From positions 1-45,425 of the forward strand of contig JBCCEJ010000049.1 of NCBI GenBank assembly GCA_039030335.1: a stretch of 45,425 bases of DNA. The letters are read 5' to 3'. Made by a program: the position numbers and the translations under genes. The stretch is from JBCCEJ01 sp039030335 (GTDB taxonomy: Bacteria > Pseudomonadota > Gammaproteobacteria > HK1). Positions 15,740 to 23,882 of this stretch are shown here, piece by piece (the stretch's first letter is position 1; each line of letters begins with the position of its first letter). The notes under the pieces are model-generated. The model made no database searches. It saw nothing but the letters and a program-made list of their open reading frames with translations, and was not told the origin of the DNA.

Positions 15740-16765
15740 TCAGTTCGTGGCGCGGCCGAGCGCGGAGGCAATAGCGGCGTCGAGCGAACGCGCCAGGTTG
15801 CCATCCGCCTGCAGACGCCGCCCGTTGACGTACATGGTCGGTGTGCTGCTGACGCCCAGTCGCGCCGCTTCAGCCTCAGCACGGGCGACCGGGCCTTCGG
15901 AGGCTTGCGAGTTGTAGCACTGCGTGAATTCGTCAGCATCCAGACCCAGTTCCCGGGCAAGCGTTTCTGGTGTCGAGACGGTCAGGCTGCGCTGCCGTTC
16001 GAATGCGAGATCGTGGTAGTCCCAGAACCTGCCCTGCTGTTCCGCGCATACCGCACCCTTCGCTACCAGCCTGGAGATACCGCTTGGGTTGATCGGAAAA
16101 TCGACCAGTACTACGCGCAGCTTGTCTCCGTAGCGCTTGACCATCTCCTGCACGACCGTCACGGCGGCACGGCAGTGCGGGCACTGGTAGTCGTGGAACT
16201 CGACCAGCGTAACGGGCGCGTCGGCGGGGCCCTTGAATGGGTAGCCGCTGGTGTCGATGTCGATGACTGGCGCCGAGGGGGCTGGCAGCAGGTATCCGAG
16301 CTTGCCGTCAGCACGCAGGCCGTCGACGACTTGCTGGCGCGCCCGTTCGCCCTGCTGTCGCGCGAGATAGTCGCGAATCTGGCCCTTCACCTGCTCGAAA
16401 GGCATGCGGATCCGTTGACGATTCTGGTCGTAGAACTGGCGCAGGGCAGCATCGTCCGGCCCTGCCGCTGGCAGCAGTGTGGAGCGCACTTCGACCGCAC
16501 TCTGCCCGCTCTCGGCGGCGGCCTGTTCCACATGCAGTTCGAAGGCCGCATCCCGCACCACCTCATCCACGGACTTGCGGTAGCGAACATAGGCATCGTA
16601 GAGCCGCTGGCGCAGTGCCGGTGTCAGATCCTGCTCGCTCAACGTCGTCCCGTTCAGTTCGAACAGCGCGCGCGATTCGGTCGCCATCGCGGCTGGCGCG
16701 AGCATGGCCGGCAATCCGATGCAGGCAGCGATTACTACGGTCAGGCCGCGTTGCCAAGTTGTCAT
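15740..16765 (-). CDS. Periplasmic DsbA-family thioredoxin with SurA-N-like domain
   Basis: A 341-residue exported protein. Residues 1-28 form a signal peptide (LTVVIAACIGLPAMLAPAAMA). Residues about 35-155 are helical and resemble the N-terminal chaperone region of SurA-type proteins (LNGTTLSEQDLTPALRQRL near the start, PFEQVKGQIRDYLARQQ near the end). Residues 175-340 are a DsbA/DsbG-type thioredoxin domain with the active site FHDYQCPHCRAA (C195 and C198) and the cis-proline loop SSTPTMYVNG. CPHC is the redox motif of oxidising DsbA proteins. It probably handles disulfides in secreted substrates, perhaps while binding the unfolded chain. The gene lies 93 bases downstream of the DUF6279 gene and may share its transcript. 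Confidence 0.87.
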   Translation of the reverse strand: MTTWQRGLTVVIAACIGLPAMLAPAAMATESRALFELNGTTLSEQDLTPALRQRLYDAYVRYRKSVDEVVRDAAFELHVEQAAAESGQSAVEVRSTLLPAAGPDDAALRQFYDQNRQRIRMPFEQVKGQIRDYLARQQGERARQQVVDGLRADGKLGYLLPAPSAPVIDIDTSGYPFKGPADAPVTLVEFHDYQCPHCRAAVTVVQEMVKRYGDKLRVVLVDFPINPSGISRLVAKGAVCAEQQGRFWDYHDLAFERQRSLTVSTPETLARELGLDADEFTQCYNSQASEGPVARAEAEAARLGVSSTPTMYVNGRRLQADGNLARSLDAAIASALGRATN

Positions 16766-16858
16766 GGTGAGTCCCCTGTCGTAGGTTGCCGCGCCCGATG
16801 CACGGTAGTCATTCGAGGTGCTGTGGAACGAACCGACGTCTCGGGTCGCCCGGCTCGA

Positions 16859-17743
16859 TCAGCTGTCTGCGGCCAGCTCCGCGATGAGTCTTCGATAGCT
16901 CCGCAGCTCGTCGACGAGAGTCTCGCGCTGACTAGAGTCAAGAGACGCAGTGACCGACAGAATGATTTCAGCGACGCGGTCCTCGACTGCCTTGGTGTTC
17001 GCGTCCAGACGTTCGCCGCGCCCGCGCTGATCACCCAGCCATGCGACCAGATGCTGTTCGATGGCTGACGCGCCGCGGCGCTCCTTCAGCAGTGACAGCA
17101 ACTGCAGTTGCTGTTTCTCGCGGTACGCGAGCCATAGAGGACCCGAGTCGGGAAACGCATCGGTGCGCGCCTTCACTGCGGCCCGTTGTTCCTCCGAAAG
17201 ATCTCCGACCAGGAATTCGACGCGCTCGTACATCCGCTCGCGTCGCCTCTCCCTGCGTTCCTCGGGGTCCGCATTGGCGTACTTATCGCGAAAGTCATCG
17301 TTCGCTTCGGCTAGATTCGTCGTAAGGGTTTCAACCTGGTCTGGCCGTAGCGTATCCAATACTGGCGCCGCCGCGACGCCGAACCGACGCATCAGCGCGG
17401 TGTAGCGCGCCCGGCCACGCAGGTAGACATCGTCGACTTCGGCGCGCGTCAGGCCATCAGCAACGTAGTCGAGCGTATCGCCGATCAGTTCCGCGTACTG
17501 GGGAAGCTCGCTGCGACGATGCCAGCTGTGGACCGCGGCCAGGCGCTCTTGCAAGGCGTTGCGCTGAGTGTTGTCGAACTCCGCGAGTTCAGCAATGTAG
17601 TCGGTTACCAGCCAGTCGGCCTGGTTGTAGACCAACCCGGCGGCACTACAGCCGGCGAGGATCATCACGATGGCACTGACGACCGCACCGCGTATGACCG
17701 CGCCGATGCGTCCTGACGCCACGCCATCGCGCATTCTCTTCAC
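16859..17743 (-). CDS. DUF6279 family lipoprotein
   Basis: A 294-residue predicted outer-membrane or periplasmic lipoprotein of unknown function. The N-terminal hydrophobic segment AVVSAIVMILAGCSAAG contains a lipobox LAGC, so lipidation at that Cys is expected. The mature part starts LVYNQADWLVTDYI, which I associate with DUF6279, and continues as charged helices rich in Arg and Glu (ADPEERRERRRERMYERVE). This is compatible with an elongated helical protein similar in style to Spy/CpxP chaperones. The GTG start (17743) overlaps the rdgC stop by four bases and has GGGAG upstream, so the two genes are translationally coupled; an ATG three codons later is an alternative. Confidence 0.8.
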   Translation of the reverse strand: MKRMRDGVASGRIGAVIRGAVVSAIVMILAGCSAAGLVYNQADWLVTDYIAELAEFDNTQRNALQERLAAVHSWHRRSELPQYAELIGDTLDYVADGLTRAEVDDVYLRGRARYTALMRRFGVAAAPVLDTLRPDQVETLTTNLAEANDDFRDKYANADPEERRERRRERMYERVEFLVGDLSEEQRAAVKARTDAFPDSGPLWLAYREKQQLQLLSLLKERRGASAIEQHLVAWLGDQRGRGERLDANTKAVEDRVAEIILSVTASLDSSQRETLVDELRSYRRLIAELAADS

Positions 17744-18666
17744 GTCTCTACTCCCATTGCCTGTAGGTCTTCGCCGCCAAACGCGGCCAACACGCCGCGC
17801 CAGAAGGCGCGCAGTTCCAAACTCATGACCGCAAAGTCGGCGTCGAGGCGCTGGCTGGCCGAGTCTGCGTCGATCTCGTCGACCTGGTCCTGAATGACCT
17901 CCAGAAACCGCAGTCTGCGCACCGCCAGCTTCTCATCCAGCACAAACCGGATCCGGTCGTCGTAAACAAGACCAAGTCGGATGGCCTCTTTGCCAGCTTC
18001 CAGATGAACCTGTATCTCGCGGCCGCCCAGATCCTGGTTCCGACATCGCACCACCGCACCACCATCACCCGGAAGACGCAGTTCGCACTCATCTTCGATG
18101 TCGATACCCTCCGCCGGATAGCCGTCCGCCAGCCAGCGGGTCATTACGCTGGCCGGACGTTCGTGCGTCTGTGGAAACGCGACGGGGAGTTCGCCGAGCG
18201 CCTCGTGCAAGGCATCCATGAATTCGTCGGCGCGCGCGTCCGTGGACGCATCGATCGCGAGATATCCGTCGACCGGGTCGATGTACGCAAACGTTTTCTG
18301 GGAACGCGTGAACGCGCGCGGCAGCAGTTCGAAGCGCACGTCATCGTGAATCCGGTCCCGTTCACGCTTCGCAACCTTATGGCCACGCTCGGCCTCCATC
18401 GCCTCGATCCGCTCGGCGGCCGCCTCTTTGACGACACTGCCGGGTAACAGCTTCTCTTCACGACAGCCCGACATCAGCAGGAAGCCATTGGTGGCATGCA
18501 CGAGACCGGCTTCGTCCGCGCCGCCCGGCGGCACGAAGCCAAAGCTGGATTCCTGCAGCCGGCCACACGCTGAGAAGGCTTTGCTCGCGAGCCGATCGGC
18601 AACGGTATCTGCGTCCAGTTCGAACGAACGCAGAAAGCGGTACATACGAAGATTCTTGAACCACAT
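17740..18666 (-). CDS. rdgC: Recombination-associated protein RdgC
   Basis: A 308-residue ring-forming DNA-binding protein that modulates RecA filament formation and is found with the nucleoid. The opening MWFKNLRMYRFLRSFELD and the FGFVPPGG segment near residue 43 are characteristic. Also conserved are the KVAKRERDRIHDDV helix around 100-115, FAYIDPVDGYLAIDAS, and the MTRWLADGYPAEGIDIEDE segment. Full length for the family. It is the first gene of the likely rdgC-DUF6279-dsbA-like unit. RdgC is limited to beta- and gammaproteobacteria, which is the best taxonomic pointer in this window. Confidence 0.95.
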   Translation of the reverse strand: MWFKNLRMYRFLRSFELDADTVADRLASKAFSACGRLQESSFGFVPPGGADEAGLVHATNGFLLMSGCREEKLLPGSVVKEAAAERIEAMEAERGHKVAKRERDRIHDDVRFELLPRAFTRSQKTFAYIDPVDGYLAIDASTDARADEFMDALHEALGELPVAFPQTHERPASVMTRWLADGYPAEGIDIEDECELRLPGDGGAVVRCRNQDLGGREIQVHLEAGKEAIRLGLVYDDRIRFVLDEKLAVRRLRFLEVIQDQVDEIDADSASQRLDADFAVMSLELRAFWRGVLAAFGGEDLQAMGVET

Positions 18667-18768
18667 GGAAGGCAGGCATCACTCGATCGGACAGGGCGGG
18701 CCGCAATTGTGCTACAGATCGCCGGCCACGTGGGCCGCCCCTGACCGGGCGCACGGCCGCCCCGCGAC

Positions 18769-20430
18769 TCAGCTTCCCGAGCGCAGTGCCCGCAGCGTGT
18801 GGATGAGGCCCGTAGTGGATCCGTCGTGGGCTCCTGGTTCTCCGTCGAACAGTTCCGGCTCCAGCGCGCGGGCCAGTTCTTTGCCGAGTTCGACACCCCA
18901 CTGGTCGAACGAGTTCACCCCGAATACCGCCCCCTGAACGAAAGTCCGGTGCTCGTAGAGTGCGATCAGAGCTCCGAGCGCGCAGGCATCCAGGTGGCGG
19001 CAGAGCAGCATGTTGCTCGGTCGGTTGCCCGGGAACACCTTGTGTGGTGTCAGGGTTGCACGATTCGGGGTATTCGCGAGTTCCACAGCTACCGCCGCTG
19101 CATCCTTACCGCGGAGCAGCGCCTCGGCCTGAGCGATACAATTGGCAAGCAGAATTCGATGATGAACGTCGTCATGCTGGCCATGGGCAGCCGCGATGAA
19201 GTCCACCGGCACTAACCGTGTGCCCTGGTGCAACAGCTGGAAGAAGGCGTGTTGGCCGTTCGTACCGGGCTCGCCCCACACGATCGGGCCACTGGAGCCC
19301 CGCACCGCACCACCGTCGAGGCGCACGCTCTTGCCATTGCTCTCCATGTCGAGTTGCTGCAGATAGGCCGGCAGACGATGTAGATACTGGTCATAAGGCA
19401 GTATTGCGTGCGTCTCAGCACCCAGCACATTGGCATACCAAACGCCTATCAACCCCATGACGACCGGCATGTTGTGTTCGAACGGCGCTTCCTGGAAGTG
19501 CCGATCCATCGCGTGCGCGCCATCGAGCAGAGCTTCGAACTGGTCAAAGCCCGCCTGACAGGCGATCGACAGGCCGACCGCGCTCCAGAGCGAATAGCGG
19601 CCGCCCACCCAGTCCCAGAACTCGAACATGTTGGCCGCATCGATGCCAAAGGCGGTGACTTCGGCAGCGTTGGTCGACAACGCGACGAAGTGGCGAGCCA
19701 CCGCCGCGTCATCACCGAGCGCGTCGACGAGCCATCTGCGCGCCGATTTCGCGTTACGCAGCGTTTCCTGCGTCGTGAATGTCTTCGACGCTATGATGAA
19801 CAGGGTCGACGCGGGTTCGAGGCTACGCAGGGTCTCGCGAATATGAGCGGCGTCGACGTTGGAGACGAAATGCGCGGCAATGCGGCCGTCTGACCGTCCT
19901 CGCAGCGCGTGGCAGACCATGCTCGGCCCGAGGTCGGAGCCGCCAATGCCCACATTGACGACATCGGTGATGCGCTGACCGGTGAAACCACGCCAGCTCC
20001 CATCTCTCAGCGCACTGGAGAAACGGCGCATCTGGTCGAGCACCCGCTGCACGTCCGGCGCGACGTTCCGGCCCCCTACCAGCGACGCAGCCGCGCGCCG
20101 ATCGCGAAGCGCCCAGTGCCCGACGGCCCGGTCTTCCGTGACGTTGATGGCCGCACCGGCGAACATGGCATCCCGATCGTCTGCGACCCCGGAGGCGCGG
20201 GCCAGTTCGAACAACGCGGCCATGACGGGCGCATCGATCAGGTTCTTCGAGTAGTCGAGGAACCAGGGACCCGCTTGCAGGCTGTAGCGCGAAAACCGCT
20301 CCGCATCGGCCGCAAAAGCCGCGCGCATATCGAGCCGACGCGCGCGCAGCGCGCGCAGATCTCGCCAGACCGCCTCAATGTCGCGGCCCCGGGCGGGCTC
20401 GGCGCCGCCCGCACGCGGCGTGTCTGGCAC
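18769..20430 (-). CDS. pgi: Glucose-6-phosphate isomerase
   Basis: Interconverts glucose 6-phosphate and fructose 6-phosphate in the cytoplasm. Both signatures are present: FWDWVGGRYSLWSAVGLS and FGVNSFDQWGVELGKELA. VNVGIGGSDLGP and IASKTFTTQETL bind the sugar phosphate, and GQHAFFQLLHQGT carries the catalytic His. At about 553 residues it is full length. The start is uncertain. The GTG at 20430 has no clear ribosome site, while AAGGAG at about 20475-20480 sits 8 bases before an in-frame CTG (20466), which would add 12 residues; either is possible. It lies about 50-90 bases after glgC on the same strand, placing glucose-phosphate use next to ADP-glucose synthesis. Confidence 0.95.
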   Translation of the reverse strand: MPDTPRAGGAEPARGRDIEAVWRDLRALRARRLDMRAAFAADAERFSRYSLQAGPWFLDYSKNLIDAPVMAALFELARASGVADDRDAMFAGAAINVTEDRAVGHWALRDRRAAASLVGGRNVAPDVQRVLDQMRRFSSALRDGSWRGFTGQRITDVVNVGIGGSDLGPSMVCHALRGRSDGRIAAHFVSNVDAAHIRETLRSLEPASTLFIIASKTFTTQETLRNAKSARRWLVDALGDDAAVARHFVALSTNAAEVTAFGIDAANMFEFWDWVGGRYSLWSAVGLSIACQAGFDQFEALLDGAHAMDRHFQEAPFEHNMPVVMGLIGVWYANVLGAETHAILPYDQYLHRLPAYLQQLDMESNGKSVRLDGGAVRGSSGPIVWGEPGTNGQHAFFQLLHQGTRLVPVDFIAAAHGQHDDVHHRILLANCIAQAEALLRGKDAAAVAVELANTPNRATLTPHKVFPGNRPSNMLLCRHLDACALGALIALYEHRTFVQGAVFGVNSFDQWGVELGKELARALEPELFDGEPGAHDGSTTGLIHTLRALRSGS

Positions 20431-20519
20431 CGCGGCTGCAGGATCACCACCGTTTTGACTGGACAGAGCTGTTTCTCCTTGGCGACGTCGACGCCAACCG
20501 GGATGCCGGGGCGGTATGG

Positions 20520-21773
20520 CTAAAGCTGGTCGAGCATCTGGGGCGTCACCAGAACCACACCGCTGTCCGACACGCGGAACCGGCGCCGGTCTTCGTCCTG
20601 ATCAAAGCCTATGCTCGTACCGGGTGGGATCAGGCAGTTACGGTCGATGATCGCGTTCTGAACTTCCGCACCTTCGCCAATGATCGCGTCCGGGAGTACG
20701 ACACTCGAGCGCACCAAGGCGCCAGCACGTACCTGCACATTCGAAAACAGCAGCGCGCGCTCCAGCTTCGCCCGCTCGATCACACAGGCGCCGGACACCA
20801 TCGACTCCGTGACCGTGACAGCCGCGCCTTCGCGCGGCGTCAGGAACCGGGCCGGCGGCAACTGCAGCTGATGAGTCAGGATCGGCCAGATCTGGTCGTA
20901 GAGGTCGAGTTCCGGCTCCGCTTCCAGTAGTTCCAGGTTCGCCGCCCAGAAGGAGTCGAGCGTGCCGACATCGCGCCAGTATCCCTGCTCGCCCGTGTCC
21001 GGGTCTCGAAACGGATAGGCCTGCACGTGCTCGCTCTCGATGAGGCGCGGGATGATATCCCGACCGAAATCGTGCGTTGAATCAGGATCCAGGGCGTCGC
21101 GCCGCACCTCGTGCAACAGAAATTGGGCATCGAAGACGTAGATCCCCATGCTCGCGAGCGCTTTGTCAGGTTCACCCGGTAACGGCTGCGGGTCGTCGGG
21201 TTTCTCGCGAAACTGATGAACACGCCAGTCCGCATCAACGGCCATGACGCCAAATGCGCGCGCCTCGTCGAGCGGCACCTCGATACATCCGACTGTCATG
21301 ACCGCGCCAGAGCGGACGTGATCGGCCAACATCAGCCCGTAGTCCATCTTGTAGACGTGATCGCCAGCCAGCACCAGAACGTACTGCGGACTGTGGCTCT
21401 CGATGATGTCCTGATTCTGATAAACCGCGTCAGCCGTACCCAGATACCAGTCACTCGAGCTCATTTGCTGAGACGCCGGCAAGACCTCGACGAATTCACC
21501 CAGGTTCGGATTCAGAATCGTCCAGCCGTCGACCAGATGGCGGATGAGCGAGTGTGCGCGGTACTGGGTCAGCACACCGACGCGCCGGATGTTCGAATTC
21601 ACGCAGTTCGACAGCGGAAAGTCGATGATGCGGAACTTGCCGCCGAAGAAAAGTGCCGGTTTGGCGCGCCAGCGCGTCAACTCGTGCAGCCGGGTACCGC
21701 GCCCGCCGGCCAGGATCAGCGCCAGCGTGTCGCGGCTTAGATGACTGACGAAGCGGGCACTACGGCTGGCCAT
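20520..21773 (-). CDS. glgC: Glucose-1-phosphate adenylyltransferase (ADP-glucose pyrophosphorylase)
   Basis: Makes ADP-glucose from ATP and glucose 1-phosphate, the committed step of bacterial glycogen synthesis. The nucleotidyltransferase motif LALILAGGRGTRLHELT is near the N-terminus. RAKPALFFGGKFRIIDFPLS and QYRAHSLIRHL carry substrate and effector residues, and LVLAGDHVYKMDY holds the metal-binding Asp. EKPDDPQPLPG and WRDVGTLDSFWAANLEL bind glucose 1-phosphate. The C-terminal left-handed beta-helix (residues about 300-400) is the allosteric domain. The ATG at 21773 is preferred because GGGAG precedes it; a GTG two codons upstream is an alternative. Synthase and branching enzyme genes (glgA, glgB) are not in the window. 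pgi follows on the same transcript. Confidence 0.95.
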   Translation of the reverse strand: MASRSARFVSHLSRDTLALILAGGRGTRLHELTRWRAKPALFFGGKFRIIDFPLSNCVNSNIRRVGVLTQYRAHSLIRHLVDGWTILNPNLGEFVEVLPASQQMSSSDWYLGTADAVYQNQDIIESHSPQYVLVLAGDHVYKMDYGLMLADHVRSGAVMTVGCIEVPLDEARAFGVMAVDADWRVHQFREKPDDPQPLPGEPDKALASMGIYVFDAQFLLHEVRRDALDPDSTHDFGRDIIPRLIESEHVQAYPFRDPDTGEQGYWRDVGTLDSFWAANLELLEAEPELDLYDQIWPILTHQLQLPPARFLTPREGAAVTVTESMVSGACVIERAKLERALLFSNVQVRAGALVRSSVVLPDAIIGEGAEVQNAIIDRNCLIPPGTSIGFDQDEDRRRFRVSDSGVVLVTPQMLDQL

Positions 21774-21826
21774 ATGCACTCCCTCTCTGATACCCGACCC
21801 GCATCATCCGGTGTCTGCCCGACGGT

Positions 21827-22708
21827 TCAATCGCGCGTCAGATTTTTCATCAGACTGGAGGTATCCCAACGCCCGCCGCCCTGAGCCTGAACGGCCGCGT
21901 AGAACTGATCGACCAGCGCCGTCAGCGGCAACCGCGCCTTGTTGCGGTTCGATTCGTCGAGGCAGATAGCCAGGTCCTTGCGCATCCAGTCGACGGCGAA
22001 GCCGAACTCGAACTCGTCGCGGACCATGGTGTTGCCCCGATTCTCCATTTGCCAGGACTGCGCCGCGCCTTTCGAAATGACCTCCAGCACCAGGTCTCCG
22101 TCCAGCCCCGACCGCAATGCGAAGTTCATCGCCTCCGACAATCCCTGGACCACGCCGGCAATGCAGATCTGATTGACCATTTTGGTCAATTGTCCAGCGC
22201 CGGCAGGCCCCATCAGAGTAACCGCCCGGGCATAGCAGTTCATCGCCGCCTCGGCCCGTTCGAACACGCTTTGTTCGCCGCCCACCATGACCGTCAGAAC
22301 ACCATTTTCCGCGCCGGCCTGTCCGCCTGAAACGGGAGCATCCAGGAAGCCGATGCCCCGTTCCCGGGCTGCCGCTTCGAGTTCGCGCGCGAGCGTGGCG
22401 GAGGCCGTTGTGTTGTCAACGTAGATCGTCCCTTCACTCATGGCCGTGAGGGCCCCGTCGGGGCCGCTGACAACCTGGCGCACGTCATCGTCGTTGCCAA
22501 CGCATCCGAACACGATCTCCGCCCCGCGCGCGGCTTCTGCCGGCGTCGCGGCGTGCCGCCCGCCGTGCTCGGCTACCCACTGTTCGGCTTTGGCGCGCGT
22601 CCGGTTGTAAACCGTCACTTCGTATCCGGCACTCGCCAGGTGCCCCGCCATCGGATAACCCATGACACCCAGACCGATAAAGGCGACCGTGCCTTTGGGA
22701 TCACTCAT
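21827..22708 (-). CDS. 3-hydroxyisobutyrate dehydrogenase / tartronate semialdehyde reductase family protein
   Basis: A 293-residue beta-hydroxyacid dehydrogenase. The Rossmann motif VAFIGLGVMGYPMAGHLAS opens the protein, FLDAPVSGGQAGAENG is the substrate-binding signature, and K176 in GQLTKMVNQI is the expected catalytic Lys. Family members oxidise 3-hydroxyisobutyrate (valine breakdown) or reduce 2-hydroxy-3-oxopropionate (glycolate and glucarate pathways); the sequence alone does not separate these. The start is at 22708 because AAGGAG lies 7 bases upstream and the NAD motif then begins at residue 8. It sits between glgC and a YdcH gene on the same strand with 50-100 base gaps, so it probably has its own promoter. 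Confidence 0.88.
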   Translation of the reverse strand: MSDPKGTVAFIGLGVMGYPMAGHLASAGYEVTVYNRTRAKAEQWVAEHGGRHAATPAEAARGAEIVFGCVGNDDDVRQVVSGPDGALTAMSEGTIYVDNTTASATLARELEAAARERGIGFLDAPVSGGQAGAENGVLTVMVGGEQSVFERAEAAMNCYARAVTLMGPAGAGQLTKMVNQICIAGVVQGLSEAMNFALRSGLDGDLVLEVISKGAAQSWQMENRGNTMVRDEFEFGFAVDWMRKDLAICLDESNRNKARLPLTALVDQFYAAVQAQGGGRWDTSSLMKNLTRD

Positions 22709-22807
22709 CTTCAGACTCCTTAAGTTCACGCAACGAGGCAGGCCAGACCGCTCGCGCACCCAACGCGTAGTTCGGCCACGCCGGTAAGTCGGCCCGCGAT
22801 CGGCTGT

Positions 22808-23014
22808 TCAGGCATTCAAATCAGGGATCAGGCGGCTGCGTAACTTCGCCAACTGGTCCTTGAGTGCCAGCTTCCGGCGCTTCATTCGCTGTATCTGCAT
22901 CTGATCGACGTACACAGCTTCGGCGAGCCGGATGATGGCGTCGTCCAGGTCACGATGCTCCGATTCGAGATCCGCGATGCGCGCCTGTAATGCTTCGAAT
23001 TCCGCGTCGTCCAA
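22808..23014 (-). CDS. YdcH/DUF465 family small coiled-coil protein
   Basis: A 68-residue, highly charged helical protein. The sequence from residue 5 to 60 is a heptad-like coil (FEALQARIADLESEHRDLDD, then QIQRMKRRKLALKDQLAKLR), as in DUF465/YdcH proteins, whose function is unknown. The first usable start is a TTG at 23014; the ribosome site is weak and an in-frame stop lies upstream, so the exact start is uncertain. It stands alone on the minus strand. Confidence 0.8.
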   Translation of the reverse strand: MDDAEFEALQARIADLESEHRDLDDAIIRLAEAVYVDQMQIQRMKRRKLALKDQLAKLRSRLIPDLNA

Positions 23015-23245
23015 TTCGGTTCGTCCAGACTCTTGGAAGACCCCGAAATATCGAGGTCGCGTTATGTTCCTGCCAGCCGGTGCACAGGGGCATGGGCAAC
23101 CTCGAGCATCGGTGACAGTCCCTGATTAAGTGTAGCGTTCCGCGCGCTGCAATGTGTGAACGCTGAAGGCCGAACTGCGGTACGCTCCGACCCTGCCTGC
23201 CGCGACGGGGCCACGCGCGGCGAAAGCTTACGGAGTACGACCAAA

Positions 23246-23860
23246 ATGCGAGCGATCGAAGACCCGCGCGTCTCGGAAGTTCTTGAGTTCTGGTTTGGCG
23301 ACCACGACGGCGAGACCGTACCGGAGCGCCAGGAGGACATGTGGTTCAAGAACGGCCGCAACTACGACGGCGAGATTCGCGCCCGATTTGCCGAATGGCT
23401 GGATCCGGCCGGTGCCGGCGGCATGGATTCATGGGCGGCGACGCCAGCCGGCCGGCTCGCACTTATCGTCGTACTGGATCAGTTTCCGCGCCACATTCAC
23501 CGTGAGACATCGCGCCAGTTCGTATACGACGCCAAGGCGCGCGAAATCTGCGTCGCCGGCCTCGAGAGTGGGCACGATCAGCAGCTGCGGCCGCTAGAGC
23601 GCGCGATCTTCTACCTGCCGCTGGAACACGCCGAAGACCGCTTGCTACAGGAACGCTGCCAAAGTGCGTACACGGCTCTTGCAGGCAGCGTGGGCGAGGC
23701 CAACCGCGAGACGTACCAGAATTACCTGCACTATGCGTCACTTCACCGTGACATCATCGTCCGATTCGGGCACTTCCCCCACCGCAGCGCCTTGCTCGGC
23801 CGGTCCCTCACCGCCGAAGAAAAAGCGTTCCTGCAGGAACCCGACTCATCGTTTCTGTAG
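23246..23860 (+). CDS. DUF924 family protein
   Basis: A 204-residue cytoplasmic helical protein of the DUF924 family, which has a TPR-like all-alpha fold and no assigned reaction. Family marks are VLEFWFGD near the start, MWFKNGRNYDGEIRARF, the LALIVVLDQFPRHIHRETS segment, and PLEHAEDRLLQERC. The ATG at 23246 has CGGAGT 10-15 bases upstream and gives the usual N-terminus; the frame is open for 30 codons further but with atypical residues. It is a single gene, divergent from the YdcH gene and convergent with the pilin-ankyrin gene. Confidence 0.88.
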   Translation: MRAIEDPRVSEVLEFWFGDHDGETVPERQEDMWFKNGRNYDGEIRARFAEWLDPAGAGGMDSWAATPAGRLALIVVLDQFPRHIHRETSRQFVYDAKAREICVAGLESGHDQQLRPLERAIFYLPLEHAEDRLLQERCQSAYTALAGSVGEANRETYQNYLHYASLHRDIIVRFGHFPHRSALLGRSLTAEEKAFLQEPDSSFL

Positions 23861-23880
23861 GCGCACCAGCTCCTGGGCGC
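23861..23880. terminator. Hairpin between convergent genes
   Basis: GCGCACCAG and CTGGGCGC pair as 8 bp with one bulged A and a 3-base loop, filling the gap between the DUF924 stop (plus) and the pilin-ankyrin stop (minus). There is no T tract, so termination is plausible but not certain. Confidence 0.4.
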
Positions 23881-23882
23881 GG

